Source: Armigeres subalbatus (Eukaryota > Arthropoda > Insecta > Diptera > Culicidae). Taken from it: DNA of 64,000 nucleotides. Every line of letters begins with the position of its first letter. Position 1 is the stretch's first letter. Positions 24,091 to 36,404 of this stretch are shown piece by piece. The notes beneath the pieces are model-generated. The model worked only from the letters and a program-made list of their open reading frames with translations, made no database searches and had not been told where the DNA came from. The stretch lies in contig NC_085140.1 of the NCBI RefSeq assembly GCF_024139115.2, forward strand, positions 431,395,240 through 431,459,239, written 5' to 3'. The position numbers and the translations under genes were made by a program.

Positions 24091-24305
24091 AGGGGAACTG
24101 TTCCATTTTACATCTCACTGAACATGTATTCATCTCATCGCAAAACAAAGAAATACAGCACCAATCTCGTTGCTTCTTTTTGCTAACCCGCGTGCTTACT
24201 GCTGAAAAAAATCACAAAAATAAACAAACCAAATTCCTTTTCAATGCTTTGTTTTTGATGGGATGGAAATAGGAACTATGGGATGAAGTGCCGAACCGTT
24301 TCCCT
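24091..24305 (+). mobile_element. MITE with AGGGGAACTG ends, copy 2
   Basis: It begins AGGGGAACTGTTCC and ends CGAACCGTTTCCCT. The body matches copy 1 at 6401-6621 word for word over most of its length. Confidence 0.75.
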
Positions 24306-24479
24306 ATTAACAAATTAGTCTCACGACTACGAAATGACATTTCGCAATACTGCGAAATACTACTTCTGTATTTCATACAAAAAACGCTGATGCGATCACC
24401 GAACGGTGTTGGTTGGAAAACACTGCTCGCGGTTGCTTGAATCAGTCGCATATCCACTATCAGCTATCAGACCATCTCC

Positions 24480-24923
24480 ATCCCGATATTACGCGCGCCT
24501 CGTAGGATAAAGTTCTCCGAATAGTGCTCTGGTCGCTCGCTCGCCGCCGGTGTTGATGTTGATGCATTTTATACATTCTCTCCACCGCTCTCGCTCTTTG
24601 TATCGCTGCTCTTCTGTGATAGCCGTTTGGTTTGGTTTGGTCGTCGTCGTTCGTATTGGCACCTTCTAGGTGCGCACGGTGTTGTGTATTTCGTCAGTAC
24701 ACCACGTTCTGCCGATTCGTCGGTTCGGTTTGCCGCCGTGTGTTTTTATCCAGTCTTCTCTTTGGCGTTCCGTTCCGGGTCCTGCTCCATGCGCTGCGGT
24801 GCGTTATTCTCTGTTTTGAAGTGTGATTCTGTATTGCTGCTATACGGACGCGGTCGGACGGTGTGCTGTGTTGTGTGTAGAGAGGAGACTATCCTGCTGC
24901 CCCGCCGCAGCTCCATCAAATCG
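24480..24923 (+). promoter_or_regulatory. Candidate promoter and untranslated first exon
   Basis: This GC-rich stretch lies in AT-rich surroundings and is full of GTCG, CTCGC and GTTTGGTTTGGT words. A TCAGT initiator-like word lies near 24692, with no TATA box in place. The stretch ends at ATCG followed by GTGAGT at 24924-24929, a good 5' splice site. Nothing in it encodes a recognisable protein, which suits an untranslated exon. It may belong to the ZAD zinc-finger gene whose coding exon starts at 34408 on the same strand. Joining the two is inference. Confidence 0.4.
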
Positions 24924-24929
24924 GTGAGT

Positions 24930-27900
24930 CGTCGTCCCCCAACCGCCGCTGGTTTAGCCCCATCGTCGCCGCATCAGTTGGCGACGGTGATCCATCTACC
25001 TCCGCGCGCCTCGCGCTTGCTTTGATTCACTCTCGCTCGCCTCCTAGACCGAGGGATGTTGAGGCACGGCTCTATACCAGTGTTTATGTACGTATGTGTG
25101 TGCGTGCAAGAAGCAAACTGCAGCAGCGCGCTGCTATGTGTATTATTATCATCTGTTTTTCGTGAGAAGCGGCAATATAACTGGGGAATGTAGAACATTG
25201 TGTAGTTTCTTATCCGGAATCCGGGTAGGGTTGGTCGATGGCGAATCCTAGAAAACGACCACCCTTTTTCTGTACGGCAGCTTTGCACACTATAAATTAA
25301 CAAATGCGATGCGATAACGTTTTGCTACAAAGTTGTAACCATGACAACGGTGACGTCAGTTATTTATAACGGATGCGAATTGAATTATTATTTTCACTGC
25401 ATTAAATGTCACTGTCGTAATAGCCGCAAGGGATTACAAGTTCTACAGCATCTTCAGTCTTTTGTTGGTCAACGTATAGCAAACTTATCCTTAAATATAG
25501 GATTGGACGATAGATTTGAAGCATACAAGGCAATAGATTAAAAACATAGTTGGGCAAGAGATTAAAATCAAGGTATTTTAAATCACATTGCACGGCGCAA
25601 TTACTGTGTCTGTACCTTATCACAGGGCTGGTATCGAACCATTTTTCACTTCAAGTTAATTACATTCATTTTATTGTAAATGGTGTAGTGATTACTGTTT
25701 TTGTTTATAAGACCATGGGTTTGATCTCAATTTTGTTTTACTATTTTATTCTAATGGGGGGTCCGACCATCTTATGTTTCCTACTAATCAATATGTACAA
25801 ATTTATAATTGGATTTCTGTCTGAGATATTTCTGATACCTAATAAATAAGATTATGAGAGGAATTTTTGTCTATTGCTTGTTACTATATAATTTTATTGA
25901 AATCGAATCACTGAAATATTTACATATAAAGGTATTTTTTACAAGAAATGAACGTCACTATCCCTGTTACCACTTCGCATCCGTTCTTGTTCGACCATCA
26001 TTATCTCTGTAGTGGTACAGAATAGCTTTATTCTTTTTAACCCTGCCCTTGGTTGAACGACGCATCGTCGTTCCTAGATTCTTCCATTCATGGCAATGGG
26101 AAAGGATGACAAGCAAAGCAAACGCGCTCGATGTTGAAGAAGGTTCTTTGCGTTCTACCTGCGCGCCTGTTTTGACCTCGCTCTCTCTCTGCGTGTGGAT
26201 TTGCTTCTACACCTTGCCCGTTGTGCTCGTAATACCAAAATGGGGACTCCGGTCGGTCCCCGTTTGGTAGTCCCTCCAGCTTGTTGTGAGTCGATTCGTG
26301 TCGTTGATTGGCGTGATATGATAACAGCCTCAGTAGACGCACTACCTCGACGTCGTCGTCGTCAGGCCGTCAGCAGTGACAATAGCCAATGGGCAGCCAA
26401 GCGAGACGGGAACGGATTCAGACGAAGTTTTTTTTTTCTTCAGATTCCTCGAACGAGTTGGAAGATGGTGTGGTCTCATTTTTTTGCGGTTGTTTCTTTG
26501 GACAAGTAGGGTAACGCTGTTTTGACAGTCATCATCGTTTGTGAAGTCGGGCTTGTATGGAAAGAGAATGATACCAAGAATTTTGCTTGCTGCTGAAGGT
26601 CGAATTTGTTTGGTTGATAAGTTACGTTAGTATTAGCATGATTGGCAATCCTTTTCAGCAAGTACTAAATCGTTTTAACTTTGTTTCAATTCATGATAAG
26701 TGAAAATAGATTATCAAATTGTTGAACTGATTTACCGAATGTTTAAAGATTTTAAATAGTTTTTTATATGTCGTTGTATTATTTTTGTTAATACTAGTGG
26801 TTTATCATCCTCAAAACAATTCTTCAAACATTGATTAAATTAATAATTATGCAAAATGCTGTTATTTTAGAGAATTCTTCTTCTATCGTTGTGGTTTTGA
26901 AAACCATGTTCATTTTTTTATTTGCTTCAGGACTTGATATATTTCAATATCGCACAAAATTTACGATTCAACAACACTCTAATTCTGCTCCCGCTTACTG
27001 CCACGAATATTAAATCTACACATATAAAGTATCAAGCAACTGTCTGCTTTCCGTCCGCTTCTAATTTATTATCATATCACATATTGCGTGATGTCAATGT
27101 TCATGCTTCCTTCGTACCAGAAATTAATTTTGTCACGCTTATCGCTACATGTCAATGTCCCGATGTGACCGGTGGATACCATTCACATGAATTCCACGTC
27201 TCTCAAGAAAATGTTCGGTTCTTTTGTGTTTGAATTGAAGATATGGTCTCGGTGGCATCCATCCTCAATTTAGTATTCCTTGAATTTTCGTCTGTGTGTA
27301 TTGATACTAAGAAGTCAGAAATTTGTTTCTTTACCCATCAGTTATAACCACAGTTCCGAATTCCTTACAGGTAGTACTGCTCTTTTGTTCGTTTATAAAA
27401 GCAACCCAAAGGGAGCACCACTCTTTTTCCAACTCCATTCAAATAAACATTCTAATCACACAAATGCCGCTGGTTATTTCCCCTCCCTGCCGAACCACAA
27501 CACTCTAAAGCAAGAGTTCAAGCGCTTAGATAACAACCAAAACCACGAACCATCCCGAAAAGCAGAAGCCCTCGAGGAAATCACACCCCGCCCGGTTGGC
27601 AGCAACCCAAACCATACGTGGTTCCTTTTTCTCTAGTTTCGTTCTCTCGTCGCTTTCGGCCAGCTCAAATAAGAAACAAATTTCTTAGTTAGCTCACTCC
27701 ACCGGGCGGGCTCGTTAGGAAAGCCCAACTACCCAACTGCCTGCTGATAGAAGCCGAAGAAAGAAAGAAAAAGCTCGTTACTTGGGAAGTGTAACCGTAA
27801 TAACAATAAAAGCAAATACAGAACGTGAGAGTTTTCAGCTTATTAGAAACGATGCATTCCACGAGGAATCTCGTCGCCTTTGTTACGCATCCCGATATAC

Positions 27901-28100
27901 TATATGAGACAGTGTTGTATCTAGTGCTGTGTGCCACCGCGCCGCGCCGCCGCCACTTATTTTGGGTTGGCACGACGCTGATCAGAATTTCATCACGTTG
28001 ACAACTAATTGTAATGGAAACTGTTTTTCAATCAAGTCAATTAACCAAAATTTGCATTTTATAATTTTCTCAACGATTTCAATAAACTTCCCTAAATGTA
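24930..28100. other. Unique region, perhaps intronic
   Basis: A GC-richer island at about 26040-26500 has a CTCTCTCTCT run and CGTCGTCGTCGT. The rest is AT-rich. Open frames of up to 118 codons (for example 27280-27636 on the + strand) have no recognisable domain. If the first-exon call is right, this is the beginning of intron 1. Confidence 0.35.
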
Positions 28101-28697
28101 AATAGTAGTTTGTGCAACTAGTTGCAAAAAGATGATTTTTTCAGCACGAGTTGTACATTTATCCAACGAGGCTTGCCGAGTTGGATAAATACTACGAGTG
28201 CTGAAAAAATCGAGTTTTGCAACGAGTTGAACACGCTATTTTTTGCAATGACGAAAAATGGGCTTAAATTGATAAATCTGTACCAAAATGGTACAATTTT
28301 AATCGCTTAACATGACCAATTTTGCCAAAAAATCATGTTGCTGCAGAAAACAAACAGATTCCATGTTATCGTGCTCCATTGTGTACTCGACAGATCATAA
28401 AGCGGTAGATAAACCTGCATTTGGAGAATTTGATGTCATGTCCAACAAATTATTTCATTTATTACGTGACACACTATTTGAACACTCACCCGAACCAATT
28501 TAGCCAAATGTGGTCATGTAACTATTGTTCTAATTCTGGTTTTCCATTATAGCACCCAAAATGAGTGCTTTAATGGATTTTATGCAACCCATTTGAGTTG
28601 CATAATGTTCATTAAAACACCAATGTCATTGGTATGGAAAAGTAGGCCGTTTTATCACTCAAACGTCAACTGTAAACCAGGTATTATGATCAGGAAT
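28101..28697 (+). mobile_element. Multi-hairpin element, copy 3, complete
   Basis: This is the uninterrupted reference for the family. It begins AATAGTAGTTTGTGCAAC, contains the full first stem including TTGGATAAATACTACG, the CTGCAGAAAA site where copy 2 was invaded, and the two terminal hairpins (about 28544-28605), and ends AGGAATTGCAAAA. Its length is about 597 bp. Confidence 0.8.
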
Positions 28698-29099
28698 TGC
28701 AAAAAATGTTTTTTGTTGTAAGAAATAAATAGTCGTAAATTTGAAACTGCTGTTAGTCGGTGTCGGCGTGGCGACATACAAATAATAATTGGTTTAGTTC
28801 GTCGGTTTGGGTTTCAACTTTTTAAGCTTTATCTGGTAAAATGCCAAGCAGATCTTTGGCATCCGTCTATGAAGATCTGAACAATTTAGATAGTCCAGGT
28901 TGAACAGCCAATTTGTTATAATTTTAGTAATAAGGCCCTTCCACAGTGCCTCAACTACAGGAATTCTAATCCAAGCAAAATATGAATTAAACACGAAGCT
29001 CATTGAATCCGAACCATTACTTTGTGTTCTCAAAATGGAAATCAGGAATCACAAGAAAGTAAAAATAAAGAATAACTGGAACAGGACTTAGATTCCCGC
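28698..29099. other. AT-rich sequence, nothing recognised
   Basis: Short open frames only. Confidence 0.35.
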
Positions 29100-30780
29100 C
29101 AGTCAAAGCAATTTATTATGACAAATGTTCAGCAATTCCTTCAAGCATACCTTAAAAAAATCCTCCATGTATTCCTTCGAACATTCCTTCAGTAATTGTT
29201 TCTACAATTCCTCCAGAAATTTCGTTGGTTCTATCTCCAGGAATTCTTTCGGAAATAACTCCCGGAGATTTTTCAAAACGATCCTTTGGAAGTGAATCCA
29301 GAAATTCCTTCGAAAATTCAGTTACCCTCAGGAGTTCGGAACTTCCTCCACGAATTCCTTGGGAAATTGCGCAAGGAAAACCTTAGAAAATTCGAGAAAA
29401 CGAGTATTTCTTCAAACATTCCTCTTAGAATTCTTCTAGGAATTCCCCTGGAAATACGTTTAGAGGTTTTTTTTCGAACATATCTTCGGATAATCTTTCG
29501 GAAATTTCGTTAAGAACACCTACGGAAATTGTTTCAGGAATTTCTTTGAAAATAGATTTAGAAATCATTTCGATGTTTTTGAACAAATTTCTCGGGAAAT
29601 TTACTGAGAAGTCCTTCGTAAATTCCTTGAGGAGTTCCAGTGAGAATTTATTTGGATGTTTTTTTTTTAAATATTCCATAAGGAAATGTTTTGGAAATTA
29701 TTTAAACAATTAATGAAAGAAATTCCTCCAGGTATTCGCTTTGAAACTTCTCCAGTGATTTCTGCGCAAATTCTGGAAAGTAGTTCTTGGCAATGTTGTA
29801 AAATGTCATTTGCATTTGTTTGTATAATTTTCCCAGAACTTTTTTCAGTAGTTAGCTATCAACTATCAAGTATGACGAACTTATAGCGCCTAAATGTGGC
29901 TACAACTTTGTCTAACAAGACATTGCTGTAAATATGTAATCTGGGGTGTGGGAGGCAAAATGTCATTCAAATGACATTATGTCAAATGACACGTGACATT
30001 TTGGAGAGATTTCACTCTCTAGCCTCAGATGTTATGTTTAGAACAATGTACCCTTGGACAAAAATATAGCGCTACTCAAGCGTTATGCGTACATCTAAAA
30101 TTTTGAAGTAAATTGGGCTTCTGAAGAAAGTTATGAACAAATTAGTCAAATGACATGCAGATGACATTTTACAAGCCTGGTTCTTGGAATTCTTACGAAA
30201 TTTTCCTTAGGAAACTTTGCTTGAAAACATTCTCCGGAAATTCTTTCAGAAATTCCTTCGGAAATTCATTTAGAAATTTTTTTCGAACATATCTTCGGAT
30301 AATGTTTCAGGAATTTCTTCAAAAATTATTTTAGAAAGTTTTTCGATGTTTTTGAACGAATTTCTCGGGAAATTTAATAAAAACTCCTTCGGAAATTCCT
30401 TGAGAAAATCCACCGGGAATTCATTTGGATATTTTTTTTAAAGAATTCCATAAGGAAATATTTTGGAAATTATTTCAACAATTCATGAAAGAAATTCCTC
30501 CAGGTATTCGTTTTGAACTTTCTCCAGTAATTACTGCGTAAACTCTGGGAAGGATTTCTTAGAATTGATTCGAAATTTTCTTTAGGAAACTTTGTTTCAG
30601 AATTTCCTCTACAGCTTCTTGAAAACATGCTCCGGAAATTCTTTCAGAACTTCCTCGGGAAATTCGTTTAGTCCATCTGCAACTCCTTTCTTCATTAAGG
30701 AATTTCTTCAGCATCGAAAACTAATTTCAAAAAGTTCCTAAACGTATTTCAGGAGAAATTCGAGCACTGCCCGTTTTTGA
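29100..30780. repeat. Degenerate GGAATTCC / TTCGGAAATTCC array
   Basis: Imperfect words such as AATTCCTTCGGAAATTC and CTTCAGGAATTTC repeat without a fixed period. The motif is close to its own complement. A block of about 300-320 bp is present twice: 29449-29769 and 30252-30553 share CGAACATATCTTCGGATAAT, TTCGATGTTTTTGAAC, GAAATTCCTCCAGGTATTCG and other words in order. The array is interrupted at about 29890-30175 by unrelated sequence with TGACATTATGTCAAATGACA-like words. Confidence 0.75.
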
Positions 30781-31109
30781 AATTCGAGGGTCAATTTTTT
30801 TCCATACATTCCATTCCATTGGCACCCTACTGCACAGCTATGATTTTTTTTTATAATTATACGTAAAGGGGTGAACCAGTCAAAGGCTGAAAACCTGTTT
30901 AATAAAAAAAATAATTATACGTTTATAAAACGAAAAAAAAAAGAAATTAAATCATAACCCTAAATTTAAACCACAATTATTTAAATTTTCGTGATCATGC
31001 AATTAAAAGTTGATTTTGTAGGAAAGAATTTAAGTTTGAATTGTTTTAAAGGAAAACTACCCAAAATCCAAACAAACAATTACCCTAAGTCTGAAAAAAC
31101 TTATTTGAA
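30781..31109. other. A-rich sequence, nothing recognised
   Basis: The stretch is very A-rich and has no gene or shared repeat. Confidence 0.35.
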
Positions 31110-31125
31110 CGTAAAATTCGTTTTA

Positions 31126-31250
31126 AATCACAGATTCGGGAACATCAGTCACGCTCTCCAGAACGTTTCAGGAAACGTGACTGATGATCCATAAACCGTT
31201 ATTTTATATCGCGGTATATTTTTACTATTTCACAAATTGGTGAACGCTTT
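31126..31250. mobile_element. Small hairpin element, ATTCGGGAACA type, copy 1
   Basis: CATCAGTCACG at 31143 pairs with CGTGACTGATG at about 31177-31187 around a loop carrying CCAGAACGTTTCAG. It is preceded by GATTCGGGAAC and followed by GGTGAACGCTTTTTT. The fuller copy is at 38918-39095. Confidence 0.55.
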
Positions 31251-31879
31251 TTTGTATGTTCTGTATCAACATATACTGATTTTTTTAAATGTTTTTCTCA
31301 TAGCAATATAACCAACACATTTTCTATATAGGTATAACAAATGATCTTTCAGAAAGCTAATTTTCTGTCGTTTCGTTAACCTCGTCATAAAATTCATTAT
31401 TATGTCCGATGAATTTCTGATTTTGGTAATCAATTCGGTCAGAGGACTAACCACATGGGCCTATTTAGGTATGCAGTTCACTAATACGACCACGATCATC
31501 TTTCAAATTCGTTTTGTCAGTCAATTGTCGAATTCTATCAGCTAACTTAGCTATTTCCGCTAGATTACATAACCGTTACATTGTCTAATTCAGCGCCTTT
31601 TAATTTTAATCAATAGTTAACAAATTTTGCCGGATGGCTGTTTAGGACAGTCGATTACTTCCGTCAGTTCAATAATTAAGGAAGTGTTCCAATTTGGACA
31701 GTTACTCAATTAATGTAACAAAAAAATATCATAAAACCAAGTTTTGATCAATTCTAAATCCAAAAATTAATAATCTTTTGTGAACAATTTTTAATTTCTT
31801 TCAAGGAAAATTTGCCTGAAGTGTGATGATCCATACTAAGTTTTCATATGATTAATACAAAAAGTGTGATATAGGGGAG
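31251..31879. other. AT-rich sequence, nothing recognised
   Basis: No supported feature. Confidence 0.35.
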
Positions 31880-32265
31880 AAGGGTTTTTGCCTTTCTCGT
31901 ATACAAAGTATACGTAAAGGCTATATGTTCTCTCCAAAAACGAACTTTTTGTAGGAGGCCCGGAAACCCATAGTGTTGTATACCGATCGACTCAGCTCGA
32001 CGAATTGAGGTGATGTCTGTGTGTGTGTATGTGTGTATGTGTGTGCGCAAAATTTCTCACTCATTTTTCAGGCACTTATCCTTAATCGATTTGCTCGCAA
32101 TAAGTTGCATTCGACGCAGAATCCTGTCCCATTGTTTCCTATTGAAATATATATTTCTTAAAATTGGTCAGATCGGACTATGGGCTCAGAAGTTATGGCC
32201 AAAATACTATTTTTATAACACACGGGAAAGTCTCCATCACCGCTAGGTGGATTAATCTGCTTCGC
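31880..32265 (-). repeat. Dispersed repeat, CGACTCAGCTCGACGA family, copy 2
   Basis: It runs from TTTTTGCCTTTCTCGTATAC through GGCCCGGAAACCCATAGTG, CGACTCAGCTCGACGA, a TGTGTG run and AGTTGCATTCGACGC to CATCACCGCTAGGTGGATTA. The last word is the complement of the leader of the 18.7-kb array. It lacks the hairpin found in the 7.3-kb copy. The orientation given follows the array units. Confidence 0.65.
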
Positions 32266-33646
32266 TTTTCTGGCTTGTTCCGCGCTTGTTGAGGACAGGA
32301 ATCCCGTCGGTGACCAACTGCTTGACGCCTAAAGCATGTACCTATCCTTCAGTCCGTCGTAAAACAATCTTCCTTTTAAACCGGAGACATCTATGGATGG
32401 TGGAATACTTTTTCCAACTTCCATCTGTACACCACGAACACGAAGTAACATCAATGAAAGCACTAAATAATTCTGGCCAGGATTGTACCTCATTTACTCC
32501 TATGTGCGCCGCCGCCAATGATGTGACCGACGCACAGGTCTAGTTGTAGCATCATGCTACCGAACGGAAACGTAAAAAAAATTCTATACTGTCATGAGTA
32601 GATATTGAAGGGACCATCGAGTCATGTGAATATCGAAACTAGGAACATGACTTATTGGCATGTCCATTTTATAATACAAGAATCAGAGAGTTCTCTGCGT
32701 CTTCTATAAAATAAACATAGAAAATAGCGTGATTGATATCTATTTGCTCAAAAACCAATAAAAGAAACCTTATTTGTAGCATCCACGAAAGTTTAATGTC
32801 GTCTGTTGTTTCTAATGAGGTTCCTTTCGACTACAACACTGACTCTGAATAAGCTACTCCACCCATCGCATTTCTCTGATTACTACAAAAAGACTGTCAT
32901 AAGCGCGGTTTAGATATTTCCGCACTGCGACGATGGGTTTCGCCTTCTGTCTGAGCGTGTTTCGCAAATTAAGGTTAACCCTAAAAACTGGCAAATTCGT
33001 TTTCAAATCAGAATGCTTTCATTACCTATGGGAAAAATTACGGGTTCGGATGTTTTGTATTGATTGATAAGAAGGAATTCTAGGACTATTTTGCTTATGT
33101 GTCCTTTGAGGCTAGTAGCGGATTTTCAACCAACGATCAGTATTCTTATTTACGTTTTCGAATGAAGTTTGATACATATTTTCGTATACGCGTGCAAAAT
33201 TAAATCAATTGAAACGAATTAGAATATGTGTGTACACTGTACAACGATTCTTGATCACTAAGGTTGCAGGCAAAAAAAAGGTGTAAGATGATTGAGAATG
33301 ACTCATTATTATAAAAACGTTTGCAAATGAAACTATGAATTATTTTTATCCCCTATTATACTTTTAGCAAATTTTCCCTCATTCAAACATTTCCACCTCT
33401 GCAAAAGAAGGTCACACGTCTTTGCGTCAGTAGTTACAAAGCCATTTCCGCAACCCATTAGCATGTGTTCGTTGAACTGATTTCAAGGTTATCATCCGCA
33501 GATTATCCCGTGACTCGACTACCCTCGACGGAACCACGCAAAACAGTTGTTAATGACCCATATGTCTATTTATTGCAAACTACTTTACCGCACTGAGCGT
33601 TCTTCTAATTCCGAAATTTTCCTGCTTCTCTTTCGCTTCGTTTTAG
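32266..33646. other. Unique sequence ending in a candidate 3' splice site
   Basis: No gene is recognised. A pyrimidine-rich tract CTGCTTCTCTTTCGCTTCG followed by TTTTAG ends at 33646 and makes a good acceptor for the exon that follows. Confidence 0.4.
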
Positions 33647-34407
33647 GAATATTCCAGTAAACCACTGACAACTTGTTGAGACGTTTCCGAGAGAGTGCTG
33701 CCGTCATCAAGTTCTATACCGCATGAAGACACTTTCCGAAGAAGAAGTTATTATCTAGTGCGCGAGCTGCATAAGTTTGAAGTTGCCTAACAATCCCCTG
33801 CCGGGCCAGTTCTTTCATATATCACGCGGTGGTTTCTCGTTGTGTAGTTGTTCCATAGCCAGTGTGTATTGATGTTTTGTTGTTTCACCTTTTATATCTT
33901 ACGTTGCTGTTGATTTCTCGTGGGCCGAGAGGTGTGATTTGTGTTTGCGTGCGTCACAACTGAAAGTGTTCTAGAACCACCCTCCCCCCCCATTCAGGCG
34001 TTCTGATGGAAAAGAAATAAGAAGAGTCCGAATAGAAAACCGAACCACCACCCCCGCTCGGAAGCAATCGGAAATCCTACTCAAGGAAATGTGAAAGTGA
34101 GCGAGTGTGGTTCTGATGATTTTGCATGCCCGCCGGTCGGAGAAGAAATCGATCCAACAACACGATAACAACAGTGCCCAATGCCGTCGACTGAAACGAG
34201 GCTCTGGAAAGTCTTTCTTCCGTTTGATTATTTTGGGTTTGTGCTGTAAGCCGGCTGGTGCGGTGCCGTGAAGTGTGATTACATTTTGTTTGCCTGGTTC
34301 GGCATCGAATTAGGATTCAGTGACCCCCCACTCGCCCTTTGCTGCAAAGGGTTGAGCTCGCCTTCTTTCCCTTTTTAACCTTTTATTTCGTGTTAACGCT
34401 CCGTGAG
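33647..34407 (+). promoter_or_regulatory. Candidate 5' untranslated part of the ZAD exon
   Basis: The sequence between the acceptor at 33646 and the first ATG of the ZAD frame is GC-richer than its surroundings and free of recognised repeats. Several short upstream ATGs are present. It may instead contain its own promoter. The sequence alone does not choose between a spliced leader and a second start site. Confidence 0.35.
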
Positions 34408-34887
34408 ATGATGCATCCACGATCGTCCGCCGCGTGCGGCACCGGCAACGTGCCGGCCAAGCTATACAAGCTGTGTCGCCTCTGCCTGGGCAACGTCGGT
34501 GACTGTGAGCTGGGCGAGTCCACGATAGTGTTCCAGCAGTCACAACTGCCACAGAGAAAACGGCACCAGAATGGCACAGCCAGTGACCAGGTCGTGCTCA
34601 TGGACCAGGACTCCGCCACCAGTGTTGGTGATGGTGGTGGTGGTGGTGGTGGTGGCGGTAGCGGTAGAGGTGGCCGTGGCCCGGGAGCCGTAGTGGCCAG
34701 TAGTAGCAGTTCGAGCAACACTAGCTCTTCGAGCTCCAGCTCGAGCAGTAGCAGTAGCAGTGGTAGCAGCAGTAGCAGCGACGACGATTACGACAACGAT
34801 GACGACGATGATAATTTCTTCGACGGGGCCGACGATGGGTCCAATGTGGATCTGGCCAAGCGGATACGGGCGTGTCTGGCTATTAAG
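34408..34887 (+). CDS. N-terminal exon of a ZAD-type zinc-finger protein
   Basis: The frame starts ATGATG at 34408 (MMHPRSSAACG) and runs 160 codons to AAG, followed by the donor GTAAGT at 34888. Residues about 23-30 read YKLCRLCL, the first cysteine pair of the zinc-finger-associated domain of insect transcription factors. Near the exon end DLAKRIRACLAIK fits the helix that normally precedes the second cysteine pair (IC..C), which would lie in the next exon. Between them sit a poly-Gly run, about 25 serines and an Asp-rich stretch, about 110 residues not normal for this domain. ZAD proteins dimerise through the domain and bind DNA through C-terminal C2H2 fingers. No fingers are seen here. 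The orthologue is not identified. The call as a real exon rests on the motif, the GC content and the splice site. Confidence 0.75.
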
Positions 34888-34893
34888 GTAAGT

Positions 34894-35059
34894 TTCAAAA
34901 AATGTTTAGATTTGTAACTACAGTAACTGTATGATGGGGTAATTGTTTCGGTATCTTTTCGCTTTCATATTAATTTCACAAAAAGGAGAGAATGTAAAGT
35001 AAATGAACGAGAAAACATAAAATTTTAATGTAACTAAAAATTTAACTACGGTTTTTATA
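34894..35059. other. Start of the intron after the ZAD exon
   Basis: AT-rich sequence follows the GTAAGT donor, and the reading frame stops at once after the splice site. Confidence 0.5.
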
Positions 35060-35960
35060 TTTTGACTGAAAATTTGACAAAATCTCGATTTTTAGACACG
35101 ATTTTCACGGATACTATTTCTGAAATAGTTCTTAGAATCACTTTTTTAAATTTTTGGAAGAATATCTTGAGGAATTTCAAAAAAAATATTTATTTTCTTG
35201 ATTTAGTTCCTAAGCAATTTTCGGAAGATTTTCTGAAGATATCCCTAAAGAAATTTCTGAATGAAGGCTTGACGGAATGTCCAAAAGAATTCTTGGAGAA
35301 ATCTAAGACTGTTGGAAGTTTCTTCAGGAGTTGCTTTGAAAATTCCTTCAATTTCCGGAAAAAGGTCTAGAATTACTGCAGAAATACCAGTAGGCATTTC
35401 CTCTGAAATTCTATAAAGAATTTCTTCGTAAATTCCTTTGAGAATCCCTCCGGTCTATCAAAAAATTTTTCAGAAATTCCTTTATGGATTTTCTGGAAAT
35501 TCCATTAGGAATTCTTTTGTTACGTATTTAAGAAATACCTTCAAAAACTCTTTTAGTAGTTCTTTCTGGAATTATTCTCGAAAATCTCTCTTTTGGATAT
35601 GCCTTCAAAAGATCATGTTTTATTTCATGTTCACTAATGCTCAAAACGCTCTACGAATTTCTTCAAAAACTCTTCCAAAAATTCGTTTGAGAACTCCTCA
35701 AGTTTTTTTTTTAATTTGAAACCTTCCAAAGAAATACCCAAAGAAATTTCCGGAAGAATTCCTAACGTAATTTTAAAGAAAACTTTTCGGAGGAATATCT
35801 GGAAGGATTTCCAAACAAATTTCTTAATTTATTTCCGAAGTAAATGGAGGAACTCTTGAATGAATGTCTAAACGATACTTCTAATAAACGAATATTCTCA
35901 GAAATTCCAGGAATTTCACAATAAAGTATAAAACAACTTCGAGACTAACTAAATTCCTGA
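35060..35960. repeat. Degenerate GGAATTCC-type array
   Basis: Words such as GAAATTCCTTTAGGAATTC and TTCAGAAATTCC repeat imperfectly, of the same class as 29100-30780. Open frames of up to 102 codons here are rich in Phe, Lys, Ile and Ser and reflect the repeat. Confidence 0.65.
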
Positions 35961-36395
35961 TTTGCAATGATGCCAGATCCTATATGTAAGGGGAGGGCCT
36001 CTCAAAAGCTTATGTACCACAGCAAACATATTGCGAGTCACCTACAAGTTTAGGTGCCCTGGCTTAGACGAATTCCAAAGATCGGTTAAACAATGTATGT
36101 ATTATTTTACTAGACAAAACCTCATTAAAAATCTTAAACTAATCAAGCAACCTATTCATTAACCAAGATAATGTTCGTCAGTACACCGACTTGGAGACAC
36201 CATCACTAGATTTGAGCTAGATTTGAAATTGAATGCTGACGAGTTCCACTTTAACAACATTTATGAACTGTCATAAGACGAGTATACGAGCAGCGATGAT
36301 AAATATATTCTGAACCTTCTAGTTTCCTTTCAGATTCCTTCCTACTCTTTCAGACATTAAGGTGGACCGGGCTACTCCTGTTGTAGAGTATTGAT
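35961..36395. other. Unique sequence, nothing recognised
   Basis: No supported feature. Confidence 0.35.
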
Positions 36396-36404
36396 TTATA
36401 CATT

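Noticed and set aside
25550..25849. 99-codon frame with membrane-like hydrophobic stretches
   Set aside because: AT-rich DNA gives Phe, Ile and Leu runs by chance. No start context, domain or partner exon supports it.
34383..34721. Minus-strand proline- and leucine-rich frame opposite the ZAD exon
   Set aside because: It is the complement of the Gly and Ser codon runs. The + strand frame has the ZAD motif and splice donor.
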